Below, in pieces: positions 37,201-48,800 of a DNA stretch of 64,000 nt; the first letter of the stretch is position 1; every line of letters starts with the position of its first letter. The notes beneath the pieces were generated by a model. That model saw only the letters and a program-made list of their open reading frames with translations, ran no database searches and had not been told where the DNA came from. The stretch is from Melanocharis versteri (taxonomy: Eukaryota; Chordata; Aves; Passeriformes; Melanocharitidae), in NCBI GenBank assembly GCA_013397845.1, contig VZTG01010313.1, positions 379,739 to 443,738 of the forward strand, given 5' to 3'. Both the position numbers and the translations under genes were made by a program.

Positions 37201-37839
37201 AGTAAGTACTGAAGTAAACATGCAATTATTGCCATGTTTTTAAATGGATATGAATGGTCTGAGGGGATAATGAAAAAAGAAATAACCCAACAACACCTGA
37301 GGAAGAGTGGCAAGGTGCTGTAATTGTCAGCTGATCAGACAAGCTGGGCTTGCCCTGGGAAGAAATAGTCTTCCCACTGGTTGCAAACTATGCACAACCC
37401 TCAAAGAAAACACACAGTCCTTTATGCCACTGTTGGCTCTTTTTGTACAGTTGTTACTGAAGAAGTGTGAACACCAAATGTGTTGTCTGAAAGTATTTAA
37501 GACATTGCTGGTGAAAGCATAAAAATCCTTACAAAGATGCAGTGCTGCAGTGGAAAATCAAACAAAATCAAACACAAAAGACTGAAAGAGTACATGCCAT
37601 GTATCAGTAAGCAAAAGCTTAATCTTCACATAGTTCTCTGAAATCACAAGGTATCCAAATGCGTGCAAGGTTTTAAATAAATTGCAGGGAAAAACAGGGT
37701 CTTGCCAGCTTCAATTTTCTTTTGAATGAAATCCACCATAGAGACAGAAAGGAAACAGGCTGTGGTTCCTTCCTGGTGTCGGCCTCCTCATTAGGTTTTT
37801 GTTTCCCTCCTCCAACCTGGTAAATTTAATCCTGTAAGG
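34273..37839. other. Non-coding sequence; isolated splice signals and one 144-codon minus frame
   Basis: A strong plus acceptor ends at 34,272 and a strong plus donor (CATGCAG then GTAAGG) follows 35,187; the 915-nt interval between has stops in every frame, so at best it is a non-coding exon. A minus frame of 137 codons (34,658-35,071) has no recognised content. The minus frame at 36,261-36,695 (144 codons, unusual for AT-rich DNA) starts MCVILEKEVPCYILDGES; I do not recognise it. A CA/TG-rich tract lies at 35,665-35,701. Confidence 0.45.
35665..35701. repeat. CA/TG-rich tract with a CACGTG core
   Basis: Positions 35,665-35,681 alternate strictly between pyrimidine and purine and are followed by a CA-rich run to 35,701. 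CACGTG, a palindromic E-box, sits at 35,671-35,676. Alternating CG/CA tracts can adopt left-handed Z-DNA; this one is short. Confidence 0.7.
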
Positions 37840-38190
37840 AAACAATATAAATTATAATAAGCCTCATTAATTGCATTTTAAATTTTTTTTTTCACTTGGC
37901 AAAAGATAGATTAGGCCAAAGCCAGTTATGAAGACGCCAGCTCATAGTGAAGAGCAGACTTCCAAAGCATGTTTAGAACTGGTACCTCAGGAAAATGAAC
38001 TTAAAACACCAATGTTTTCAGGGTGGTCGCCTAAATGAGATATATTAATCCATATTCATGCGTCTGTGCCCCAAGAGCTAATCTTCAGAGGTGCCATTAG
38101 CACCGACATTCTCCATGGAAATTATAGACAGCCATAAACAGACAGTCATCTCTTCTAAAGGTGGTCACACCCCCTGAATGCAAAGGAAGG
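37840..38190. promoter_or_regulatory. Possible conserved regulatory block with TAATCC sites
   Basis: CATTAATTG lies at 37,865-37,873 and bicoid-class TAATCC at 38,046-38,051, with another TAATCC just upstream at 37,827-37,832. Further homeodomain-like cores (CTAATCTT, CATTAGC) follow before 38,110. No repeat or coding frame explains the block. Of the window's AT-rich stretches this one most resembles a vertebrate developmental enhancer. The function is inferred from motifs and texture. Confidence 0.35.
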
Positions 38191-41100
38191 TTGCTAAAAA
38201 TGCTGGCAGAGCTTCAGGAGTTTACAAGCTTTTTTTTTGCCCCCTTTTCTTTTTGCCCCCTTTCTCCCTAGTGATCTCCTCCATAACAGTGCTTGTAACT
38301 AGTTTCTGACAAGGTCTCAAGTTTCCTTCCCAAGAGTTGTTTGCGGTACCCTGAGGTAAATCACAAACGTTTCTGCAAACATAACCAGGTTATGTAGCTT
38401 CTTGGTGTGCTGTGTTTAAATGTATTCATCTTTATTTCAGTGTATTTCTATTACTAGGCAGATAATTAAAAGCTTTCCTTTCAAATATAAAAATAAACAC
38501 TATCAATAGCTTCACTTATGTTGTCTTTCACTCTACTGATGTAGAAGCTCAAAGCAATGGCTGGACTTGCACGAAGGTATCCTGATGTTTTTGAGGTTTA
38601 CGCAAAACAGGAGGCAGGCTGACAATGTGGGACAGGAAAACAAAGCATCCAATAACTGCAAGAAGAGCCATGTGAAAGCTGAACGAAGGCTAGATGAACT
38701 GGATGAACTGAAACCACTGAAAAGATTTTATAATTAACATATTTAACTCTTAATAAATCTTCAAGTAGAATTCTATGTCAAATAATAAAGTGAGACTTTT
38801 GAGAAATTCTGAAAAGATATTTGTTAAGTTCTCCAAGGCTAGAACTACAGACCTGATACATGTTTAAAATGCCGTTGCAGGAAGACAGTCAGATGTGAAG
38901 GAATTTCATCCCTTAAAAAAAAGAATGCTGAAATATTCATTGAGCATGGAACTGGTTTGCATTAACATGTCCTAAAACTATTTAAATCAAACTGGATGCA
39001 GGTGCCAGTGAATCTAGTCTAGCCTTCATTTCAAAAGCAGGAGAAAAACAAGGCATTGGTTTTGAACTGCAGTTTCAAGCATAACATTTTAATTGTGGCT
39101 TTCAACAAAATACCCCAATGTCTACCCAATGTCTTAACTTCCGTAATTTCCAGGGTTCCTGTCATGATACTTGAGAGTTCTTCTATTCTTTAAACACCAG
39201 GATACCTGAACTGGATTAACAAAAGCCTGTTCTTAAGCATCTTGGGCCCTCTTGGAGCTTGGTCTACCACCCCTAGAGTCCTTCTTGGGCTGTTTCCTAA
39301 AAGCATCTGGAGTTTGTGTGGACTGTCTATTCCACATGAAAGTCCCACTTTCCCCAGGGTTTAGAAGCTTGGCTGGAATGCCAATAAATCTTGTTTCAAG
39401 GAATACATTTGAGCTGATGCATTTAGTTTACCTTCAAAATCTTAAAAAGAAAAGCAGTGTTTGGAATGTGCAGGATTCACAACTGCTCAGTGATGAAACA
39501 CCAGTGATATTCCCCAAATTCCTGATTTCCCTTCCTATATGAGCACTTTTCAGGGATGTTCTTCCAGGAGCTCCTTCTTGGAAAGAAGCAACTAAACTCC
39601 CAAAGTTCCTTCCAATGATGAGCTTGTATTTGCCCCCACTGCCACCTATACTCCAGTTGTGGAAAGTGGGCTTGCAATTTGGAGGCCACATCTGCCCAGA
39701 TCCAGAATAGCTGGCCTGATTTCAGGCAAAGCCCAAATTACTGGAGTTCCAGAGACTGGCATAAGCAGCAGAAACATGGGAGACAGGTAACAAAATTAAA
39801 GGAATAGAAAAGTCTCTGGATGGATGCTTTTCCAGTAGTTATCAGATTGCTCAGAGGGTCATTGCTCATTTTAGAATAACTGCAATTAAATTAATTACAC
39901 AGAACTTTTCCTTTCTGTCACTGGAGCTCAGGACAATTTCTAAAGGAGGTAAGTATCCCACTTCTCCTAGGATTATACTACAATTTCCCAGTAACAATAC
40001 TGCATTGTCTGGTTTCAAGTTTGGCTTTGCAGGCAAAGCTGATGACACATTCTCCAGGGCAGGGCCTGAGCTTGTGGAATGGGGAATACCTTCATTAGAA
40101 GCTTAGCGCTTCCAGAATCAAGCCCTAGAACATTAAGAGATTCTTCAGAAATTAGTAAACTGGGAGCTGCTACCATATAACACATGGGGGGAAAAAAAAT
40201 CTTTGCACACTGGCAAATACTGCCAGCACCAATGCAGACTGCAGGCAGAACACTGAAGACTAAGAAAGGGTAGCAGAGGTTACAGGTTTCCTGCTCTGGC
40301 TCAGTATAAGGCAGCTCCCAATTTTAGGATCACAACTCCACCAGCTCCGGCTTTGCTGGATCCTGCCATGCCAGGGCTGCAGCTGGTTTCCTGTGAAGCT
40401 TAAAGCCTTTGTAAAAGTAAGGTGGGCAACACCACCCTCCACCTTCTGCACAGGTTCAAGATGTAGATTAGATCACTGGAAAAGAACATGATTTGATGCC
40501 ACATTTCACTAATGGTTCTGGCTGGGGAAAGCTAGAGGACACAGTACAGCTGGAACCAGGGAACAGTATGGTGGTCTCAGTCTCTCTGCAGTGTTGAAAT
40601 GCACAACCTGCCCAGTTTGGGAAGCCAGCCTGCATGACAGACCCACTGCTCACACCAGGGCCCGAATGGGCAGGGTGTTCTGAGGCTGAATCCTCAGCTC
40701 TGGCTGCCAAGGTGTTTCTCCTGTGTATGAAATCCTTACATGACACGACAAGTGTGGTGGTTAGGAATAGATAATGTTTGCATCTGAATCCCTAATTATC
40801 TGAATGCATATTGTCAGCTCAAAAGTGGAGTCAACAGGTAAAGTCCCTTGCCCTGCCTCAGAGAGCTGTTGTGGAGTGCCAGCTTTCTCCTATGCTAAAC
40901 ACAGATATGCCACTTGTCAGAGGAGTGCTGTAATCACTGTGCACTTTCTCTTCACATTTATTTTTGTTTAAGATGAGACATCATCTAAGAGGAGAGCATC
41001 TCTTCATCCACAGCAGAAAATCCACAATAAAAAACCACAGAAAATTTTAGACTGATGTAAACCAATCTTTTTATTTAAAAAGCATTGTTTCTTCACTATG

Positions 41101-41999
41101 GCTCTTGAACTGAAACATCAGTTGTTCACACAACAAAGACCCGAGGCAGGGCCCTCCACACAGTGCTGCCATTCAGTTCCCAGATGGCTTCATATTCCAT
41201 GTTTGTGTTTTTAAAGATATATTTTAGAAATATCCTTGCTTAGAATTTATACATTTCCCTCATCATACAAATCAAAGTTTTGCCTGGTGACTTGGCAGAT
41301 TATGTTTATGGCCTCTGGTCACAGCTTTGCTTATAAAATTGTAAATTGTTAAATGGAGTATTTACAACTTGTGATCTCCCAAGAGCAAAATAGGGTTCTT
41401 TCATATCTCCTTAAAAACCAAACCAAAACAACAAACCCCAAACAAATAAACAGCAACAAACCCTGACACATAACAGACTGCCTTAAAAATGAACTTTTTT
41501 CACCATAGATCCTGGTACTTCTGGTTTTTATGACATCTCTGCTAAACCTAATAGCTTTCTACAAGTAAGTTAATGATGTACTTGAAATATTAAGCGATCT
41601 ACATGAAGTGACTAATTTCTATGTTTTTTACCTAGAGAAATCTTCTGCTGCATACATTCTGTTTGTCCCAGACCCCAAACAGGATAGAGTGTTAATCCAC
41701 CTTAAAACTGGCAGATGCCATCTTCAGAATGCAGTAGCTGTTGATGTAACAGTGGTTCTAGAAAGGCATACCAAAGCTTGTAATTTAAACATTAATCATA
41801 CTCTCAAGACATGAGGCAGAAGAGGGTGATTAAATCCCAAATATTTTTCTTTATTTTAATTAGTGAAAGAACGTCCTTTCCTGTAAAAATACCAGTTCAA
41901 TACATGTTCCTTTTGGCAGCATCAGCATCCTTCTCTACGTATTTTTAATTTCTGTATAAATTATCACATCGGGTGGAGCTGTGCTCCCGCAGAGTCTTT
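38191..41999. other. AT-rich non-coding sequence
   Basis: No exon is supported. Frames at 39,252-39,542 (plus), 39,434-39,691 (minus) and 40,468-40,746 (minus) are short, overlap on both strands and have no recognised content. An A- and C-rich simple stretch (AAACCAAACC type) lies at about 41,414-41,460. A CAG then GTAAAG donor-like site near 40,839 has no partner. Confidence 0.5.
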
Positions 42000-42860
42000 A
42001 GCATGCAAAGCACACTCAGAGTGCAGGTCTATTTATGTGGCAGCTGATTTAGCATTATTATAAGAGTATTCCAGTTTTAAATTAAAAATGTGAGCTGACA
42101 ACTGGAGATACTGTATTCTTTATGAGCTGAAACATGGAGGTATTTAAGATCATCAACAATAATACCCTTTCTGCTTCTCCCTCCACCACACTTGCAGACA
42201 CCACAGATACTGTTCATCCTCTCTGAAAAAAAGTACAGTATTAACAGGTGATTTTTCCCACACCTTTTATTCCTACCTTTGTTAGAGAAATCATTTTAAA
42301 AAGCCAACCAAACATTAGCAATACTATTTGCACTCAGATAATATCTACATGCAACTTGTTGCTATAAATATTAATTAATTGGATCACCAATACCCATAAT
42401 GCAACTTTGTTTTGACCTACGTGCCCTATGAACTAGATATTTTTTGGATTCAATTTCCTTAAAACCAACTGTCAGCATCATGTGATGGAAGAGATGAAAA
42501 ATGAAAATGAGCGCTCCTGCTGTGCAGGTGAGTGACCTGTGGGAGACAGCTCTGCCTGCTAGGATTTTTACACGTACCATCAGACACAGACCAATTGATT
42601 AGATCATCTTATACCTGCCACCAACTAGGCTCAAGAGACTAATTAGAGAGAGTACTGCCTGCGCAGGCACCCCATTGACACCTAATTTGCTCAGCCAAAG
42701 CCTTTGGGGAGAATGTATTATCTCTGCAGCTGCACTTCATGCATTTCTGATTTGAGGCGTAAGCAAGGAGTACTTCTTCACTCTTTTGAGCAAACTGAGT
42801 ATATAAGCCCTTAAGTGCTAAATACAAGCAGACAAATTAAATCTGGCCAGCTGCCATAAA
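42000..42860. promoter_or_regulatory. Possible conserved regulatory blocks with palindromes
   Basis: This repeat-free AT-rich region carries TTAATTAATT at about 42,371-42,380, the palindrome CTAATTAG at 42,639-42,646 and a 14-base perfect palindrome TGCCTGCGCAGGCA at 42,656-42,669, with no long open frame. The palindromic homeodomain core next to a GC-rich palindrome is unusual against the AT-rich background. Enhancer activity is inference. A candidate microexon lies within it at 42,476-42,527. Confidence 0.35.
42476..42527 (+). other. Candidate 52-nt microexon
   Basis: A consensus-perfect donor (GCAG then GTGAGT) follows 42,527. An acceptor AACTGTCAG ends at 42,475, but its pyrimidine tract is interrupted by an A-rich stretch, so it is weak. 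The 52 bases are open in one frame, HHVMEEMKNENERSCCA plus one base. Alternatively the donor belongs to a longer upstream exon or to none. Confidence 0.18.
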
Positions 42861-45800
42861 TCCTTTTTCCCCTTCAAATATATATACACATATATATGCA
42901 TACATGTTTTATTTTATATCTGTGTCTATGATATATGCGCACAAATATGTGCACAAATGCAAACATACAAAAAAATGTGTATGTATGAGTCTGAATGTGT
43001 GTGGAAAGGATGGGTACATAAAGACATTTCCATAAATATATGCTTTAAAATATGCAATTGTCATACTGTATACTGTGTCTTCCTTCACAGGGAAGTTTTA
43101 CTTCTGTGAAATTTAAAAGAAATGCATTTGTTTTTATATATGAAAAATAAATGATCTGCAGTGTTGTTAGCTCAGGCTCAGAATTACCCCATGGACAAGG
43201 CTCAGTAGATTGATGCCCATAAAGTTGCTCTGCATATCTTCAGAGGTGCTAGTTCAAAGATTATTTCAGTATACAGCCTAGCTTTGTTGGAAGCTTTTCT
43301 TCGATGGACTATACCTTGTTTGTGGTTTCTTGAGGAATACTATTCACTAAGGCTAAATATAAGGTTACTTAAATTGATTTCTGCTGGGTTTAGTTTTATC
43401 TAGTTATCCATGCCCCAAAATACACAGGAGAGGCAAGACTTAAGGCTGCCATTAAAAATTTATTCAGAAAAAAAAGGAAAGAAAAAGAGACACACTAGGA
43501 AAAACTAGGATTTTTTGACAAACTGAGAAGGGTTTGAAGAAAATAATTTCAACTACAGGCTGGTTAGTGATTCCTGAACTCAGAAGCCTTGTAACACACA
43601 GGGACATAGTGGATTTGCATCACTTCTAAAATAGCACTGAAGCCAAGTATCTTTTTCCCTGTCATGTGTCTACAAAGCAACTTTCAGGAGTTGAATAAGG
43701 CTGAATTATTGCAGTTTAATTTCAGTTTCTGTCAAAGCCCACATTTGCAAGGTCAGTTTGTAGTGTCAACTCAGGATCCTGTGTCCCTGTAACTAAAGAA
43801 GTAAAGAAGCCGTAGCAAAATACGTGCAAGTTACATGCGTGGCCAAAATATCAGGTGTAATCTCCTTTGTAAAACATACTATAAATGCGACTTCCAGTCT
43901 TGTTCCTAGGATGGGGCATAACTCAATACAGAGAGAATATCCTCACCTTTCTCCCCTCACACAGGCCACATCTTTACCATTTCACTTTATATTTCTTTAG
44001 CAAATTAATATCATTTAATGTTTAAATGACACCTCTAGATTATCTTGGCAATTGTTGGCTACTTCTCTTTCACAGGTGCAGCACTATACAGGGTACTTAC
44101 ACATTTTAATAATAAGTGCTATCAGTATTTAGCAGTAAATCATATTTGATAAATAAGTAACACAGAATTAACTGATTATTTTCTTCTGCTCCTTTCTCTT
44201 GTGGCTTAGCTACTGTATTGGTATTCTTATACACAAGGGATTTCCCAGACTCTTGTGTCTAAAGTGATGAAATTTGCTGTGTTTTCTTCTCCACAGTTCT
44301 AACATATAAATTATTATACAGATCTTATGGACATATTGCTGTGTTACGAATTCCTCTCTCCACAAAGAATTTTTCACAGACTGACTTTGCCTCTGAGCAG
44401 AGCCCTGCAGCTCTAAATAGATTTGTGTGTGGCCGTTGACTGCAGTTTCAGGGTGGGTGCGAAGGGATGACCCTAAAAGAAGTGAGTGCTAGACAAGGAC
44501 TGTAAACTAGTAAGAAAATAAAAAATCAGAATAGTAATACAATTATAATCTAAATTATTTTATGAGTATACTTTAAATAAGTGAAATAACCTTTGAAAGG
44601 TGAGATGTCTATGGCACTGTGGATATGGGGCTGGAAAACAGAAACCAAAATTTTGGCTTTGCTGCTGAATGTGATTGTAGGCAAATAATTTCCTCCCACT
44701 GCAACCTGTTTTGTAACAAGGGCCATAGTTTATGTCCCAGCCTCTGGGTTTAGAGTGTCTCCCAAAATTAGTGCCCAGTTTTAGCTGGAGCCACCAGTCA
44801 AATTATATAAATACAGTTAAATTTATCAAATATGCAATATTAGAACAGTTACAACATTTGGTAGTACTTGAAATCTTTACTTGGACTGTGAGTTTTCTAC
44901 ATTGTACCTTTATGCGCAGTATGAGTTCAAAATGAAAGTCCTGCATCACCTGACTCTGTGAACGTGCACCCAATAGTCCAGTGTGGGAGGTTGATTCTGA
45001 AGAGCCAATACTAACCCTTAAATTATACACCAGTTGCTAAGTAGCATATATGCATATCAATAATTGCAAACCAACTGTGCATACTTTGCACACAGGTCTC
45101 TACAAAATATTATAATGAATTCCTTCATAGTGTGTCTTATGAGGAGAAAAAAGGAATACAAGCCTCATCTTCACTGTAATATATTTTATTCACAATATTA
45201 ATTTCCAGTGTTATTTGATAATGTGATTGGTTTCACAGTTGATTTGTAGGTATACTTTTAACTTTCGAGTGGCTGTGGTAACTTCCAGATTAGTTTTCTA
45301 CAAGTCTTTCAGCAAAAAATTCTTTCCTACCCTAGCTGCCCACAGCTGAAGTTTTTCTTTGAGTTGAGAACAAAGTCCACAAAGCCCTTCAAAATTACCA
45401 TTTGAATAAGGCTTCACATGAAAAATAGCCAGGACTGAATCTACTAAACGTCTTCTAGTTTTTGAGAATAAAGCGCAGCCCTCTGTGAGTGAGCTCTGGG
45501 AAAACTAATACTTCAGCTGAAGATACTACAAAAATAGCAGTGTTATTGAGCTTAATATAGTTTGCAAGCAAAGCCATGGAAACCTTATTAAAAAGAAAAA
45601 CGCAAATTGAGGATTTTGGTACACATCAAGAACAGAAAAATATTCATGCTAGTTATTTGCAATATACTTCTCAAACCTGACAAACAGCCAAATCCCTACA
45701 ACTTCTTATAACCTTTTTTCTATCTGATTAACGCGATATGTCTAAATTGCTATGCTTCTCACCCTGATAACTTGCAAAAAAGCCTGCCAAAGAGGAACTG

Positions 45801-48800
45801 ACTGAACGTGAATTGGAGAAATGCTGTCTCCCTGGATCTATAATGAGAGAACCTAAACCTGCAATTTTTGCCAGTGTTTGACACAATGAGATCCTTATCT
45901 CAGTGGTAGCACCAGCTCTCAACTCTGAAACGGATAAGTAAATGCTATGCCTGAACAAAATTTGTAGATGGCTTAATTAAAATATCTGAAAGAAAAAAAA
46001 AAAAGAAAGAAAAGCCTTTCTGTTACAGTTGTATATAAGAGAACTCAGAAAAGGAAATATCTGTTGGAAGATGATATAAAGGCATTAATGCCCTGGTTAA
46101 CAGGTTTGTTACTGGTTTGAACATGTCTCTGGAGAAAAGGAGCTCCAGAAGAGCAGCTGAGAGATTTTCTCATTGCTAAACTCTCTTGCAGAGCTAAACA
46201 GTCAAGGGATGGGAGATTCAACTACAAGCAACTGGGTGTGAGTGAGCTTAGCTGTGGTACCCTTCTACCACGTCTCACCTTCATGGCAGAGCCAGCTGAA
46301 GAAACACCCACTGCTGCAAACCTAATTCCTTGCTCCTGCCCTGCAACTTGTGCCCCTGTCACTAGTAGTGTAAGATCTGCTGTGGAACTCTCTGTACACT
46401 GTATCACTAAATGTATCAGAAGTGACATTTTTATCTTGAACTTCATAGTCAAGTGATCCAGTTTACACCAAACTTCCAACTAGCTTCAACATCACAGCTA
46501 ATGGGATTGAAAACTGGTGAGGGAGCAAGAAGGAACTGCCTGGATAGAGCTAGACAGAAACTTAACACACTGTTCTTGTCTGCGAAGACAAAATGATGGA
46601 ATAACACACTTATTTTTCATCAGCAGCATTCCCCAGTGCATTACTAAGAACAAAGCTTCATTCTAAAATCTGAAGCCACCTCCCAACTCACAAATGGCTA
46701 ATTATTTTCAGGTATCCAGAAACACTGTGAAATCTGCCTTAGCCAGCCACTTAGGGGAGCAGACAGAAGTTGTCACATAATGACCTACTAATTAAAAAGG
46801 AAGAAAACCATACTCAACAGATGTGGGAATACCCGTCAGATAGCCTAATAAGGATAATCTCCTGTACATGTTTCAAGGGAGCAGCAAACAAGAGATGGCT
46901 GAGAGCCCGTGCCTCTGACTGGAAGTTCTTTGAATCTTTTTGGTTGGTTTTAAATTTTTAGCAGTAAAAATATGTTGGCCTGCCAACATACCAAGGAGAT
47001 GTTTAACAGTTTGTGAAGCTTTAAATCATATTTAACCAGAGTTCAGAGAATTCAGATGGGATAGAAAAGCATCTGATTCTTTATAGGTCACTTTCTAGCT
47101 TTGAATGAAGAATATAACCTTAGAGTTCAGGGAAAGCAGATCAACTGTGCCCTCCAAATACCACGAATGAAACTTATTGACTGCAAGTGTCAGGAAGAAT
47201 GGTTTCTGTTATCAGCAGTGCTATTTATCAACTCAAACCTAAGCACATTTATTTATTTATTTATTTATATTATCTGCAACACAACAGCTGACCAACTCAA
47301 AACCCAAATGAGATGATGTGCTTGGCCATCTCCTTCCATTCCTCCCCATCTAACATAACAAGAAGTACATATCTTCAGAGAACTTAGTCAGAAATTTATT
47401 CCTGCTTTTCCCTGTCATGGCTTTTATCCCCAAAGCAAAATCTGCTGGACAAAATGACATATGAAAGACTAAATGCCTGCCAGATGACTCATTAGCATTC
47501 ACCTCCTCCCAAAAATTAAGCCCTGCCTCATGCAAAAATTAAAGTATCCACAAGTACTTAAAAATAGGGCATTTTGTATACATGTGATTGTTAATATTAG
47601 TCAAGTTACTTTTTGAAAGCTAAGTAGTCTTGGAACAAATTTAATGCTGCTGGTGTAATCAGTGCAGAGTAGCTGTGGGATAGTCTTGAGATGGGTGTGG
47701 ACCATTTTGCTCTAACAAAGATTCCTCGGAATTTAAAAATACCTCTGCAAGGGATCACAGCACTATAAACTACCTCAGACCCCACAGATAAATGCTAAGC
47801 ATTAAGAAAACAAAGTGTGAATGTTTATCACTACAACAATCATTCAAGTAGCCTGCAAAGCAGCTACAGGCAGCTTGGAATTAAGTTAAGTCTTTTTTTT
47901 TTTTTTAATTTGAGAAGACAGAGTGAGTGTTCAGGTGCAGAAGAAAGAAGAGGGATGGGTAAATGAAAAAAAAATTCCATTTCTCACCTGCATTTTTATT
48001 TCCATTAGTGTTCTTCCTAGAAAGTACTTTTCAAACCAGCAAAGGATTTTGAATCTGGAATGTGGAGTCATGAATGCCTTTGTTTTAGCTTGACAGAACA
48101 GATATTATTGCAGCTGCATTCTGGATAGCAAAGATCCTTCTAGCTAAACACCATCTGGTTATACATTCTGTTTGCTGCTGTGGCTTTTGAGAGACTAAGC
48201 ATCGTGGCAAAGTGGTCATGTCAATTAAAATACATTTTTTAGGACAGCAATGCAACCCTTAAGCACATATAAATTAGACAGAAAGCAGACCTCACATGCT
48301 GAAGCAGAAGGATCTTTCCCATGATTATAGTATATTATATTAATGGCAAGTTAAAGTAACAGATGTATTTAAATTTTGGAATATATTTCCAAATATGATT
48401 ATGTCCTAAGCCCTTAATCTATGTGTCCACCTACAGCATGAATGCCATACAATGGCATTTATTGACAGAGATATCAGGAAGTCTTTGCAGTTGGCATTTT
48501 CAAGCCTGAATTGTTTCCCAACCTGAGAGTTCTTAAGACTAGAATGGAACAGAGGAGAAAAAAAATCCCAGTTTAGGAAATGCAATGGTGTCTTTATGAG
48601 ATATTGCTTGTCTCCATGCTCGTTCCCTGGAGGGTGTGCTGATACTTGCTGAATACTGCTATGTAGTCCTTTCACCTATACAGCTCCCACTTGGGATTTT
48701 TGCTGAAAATCTGTGACATTAGAAATAGTTACTGGCAGCTTCAGGCCGGCTGCTTTTTTTCCTGCCAGTTCCATTTTTACATACAAAACCATCTGGAGCA

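Noticed and set aside
47246..47269. AU-rich element of a 3' UTR
   Set aside because: The ATTT run is a plain microsatellite without a transcript or nearby poly(A) signal to make it a UTR.
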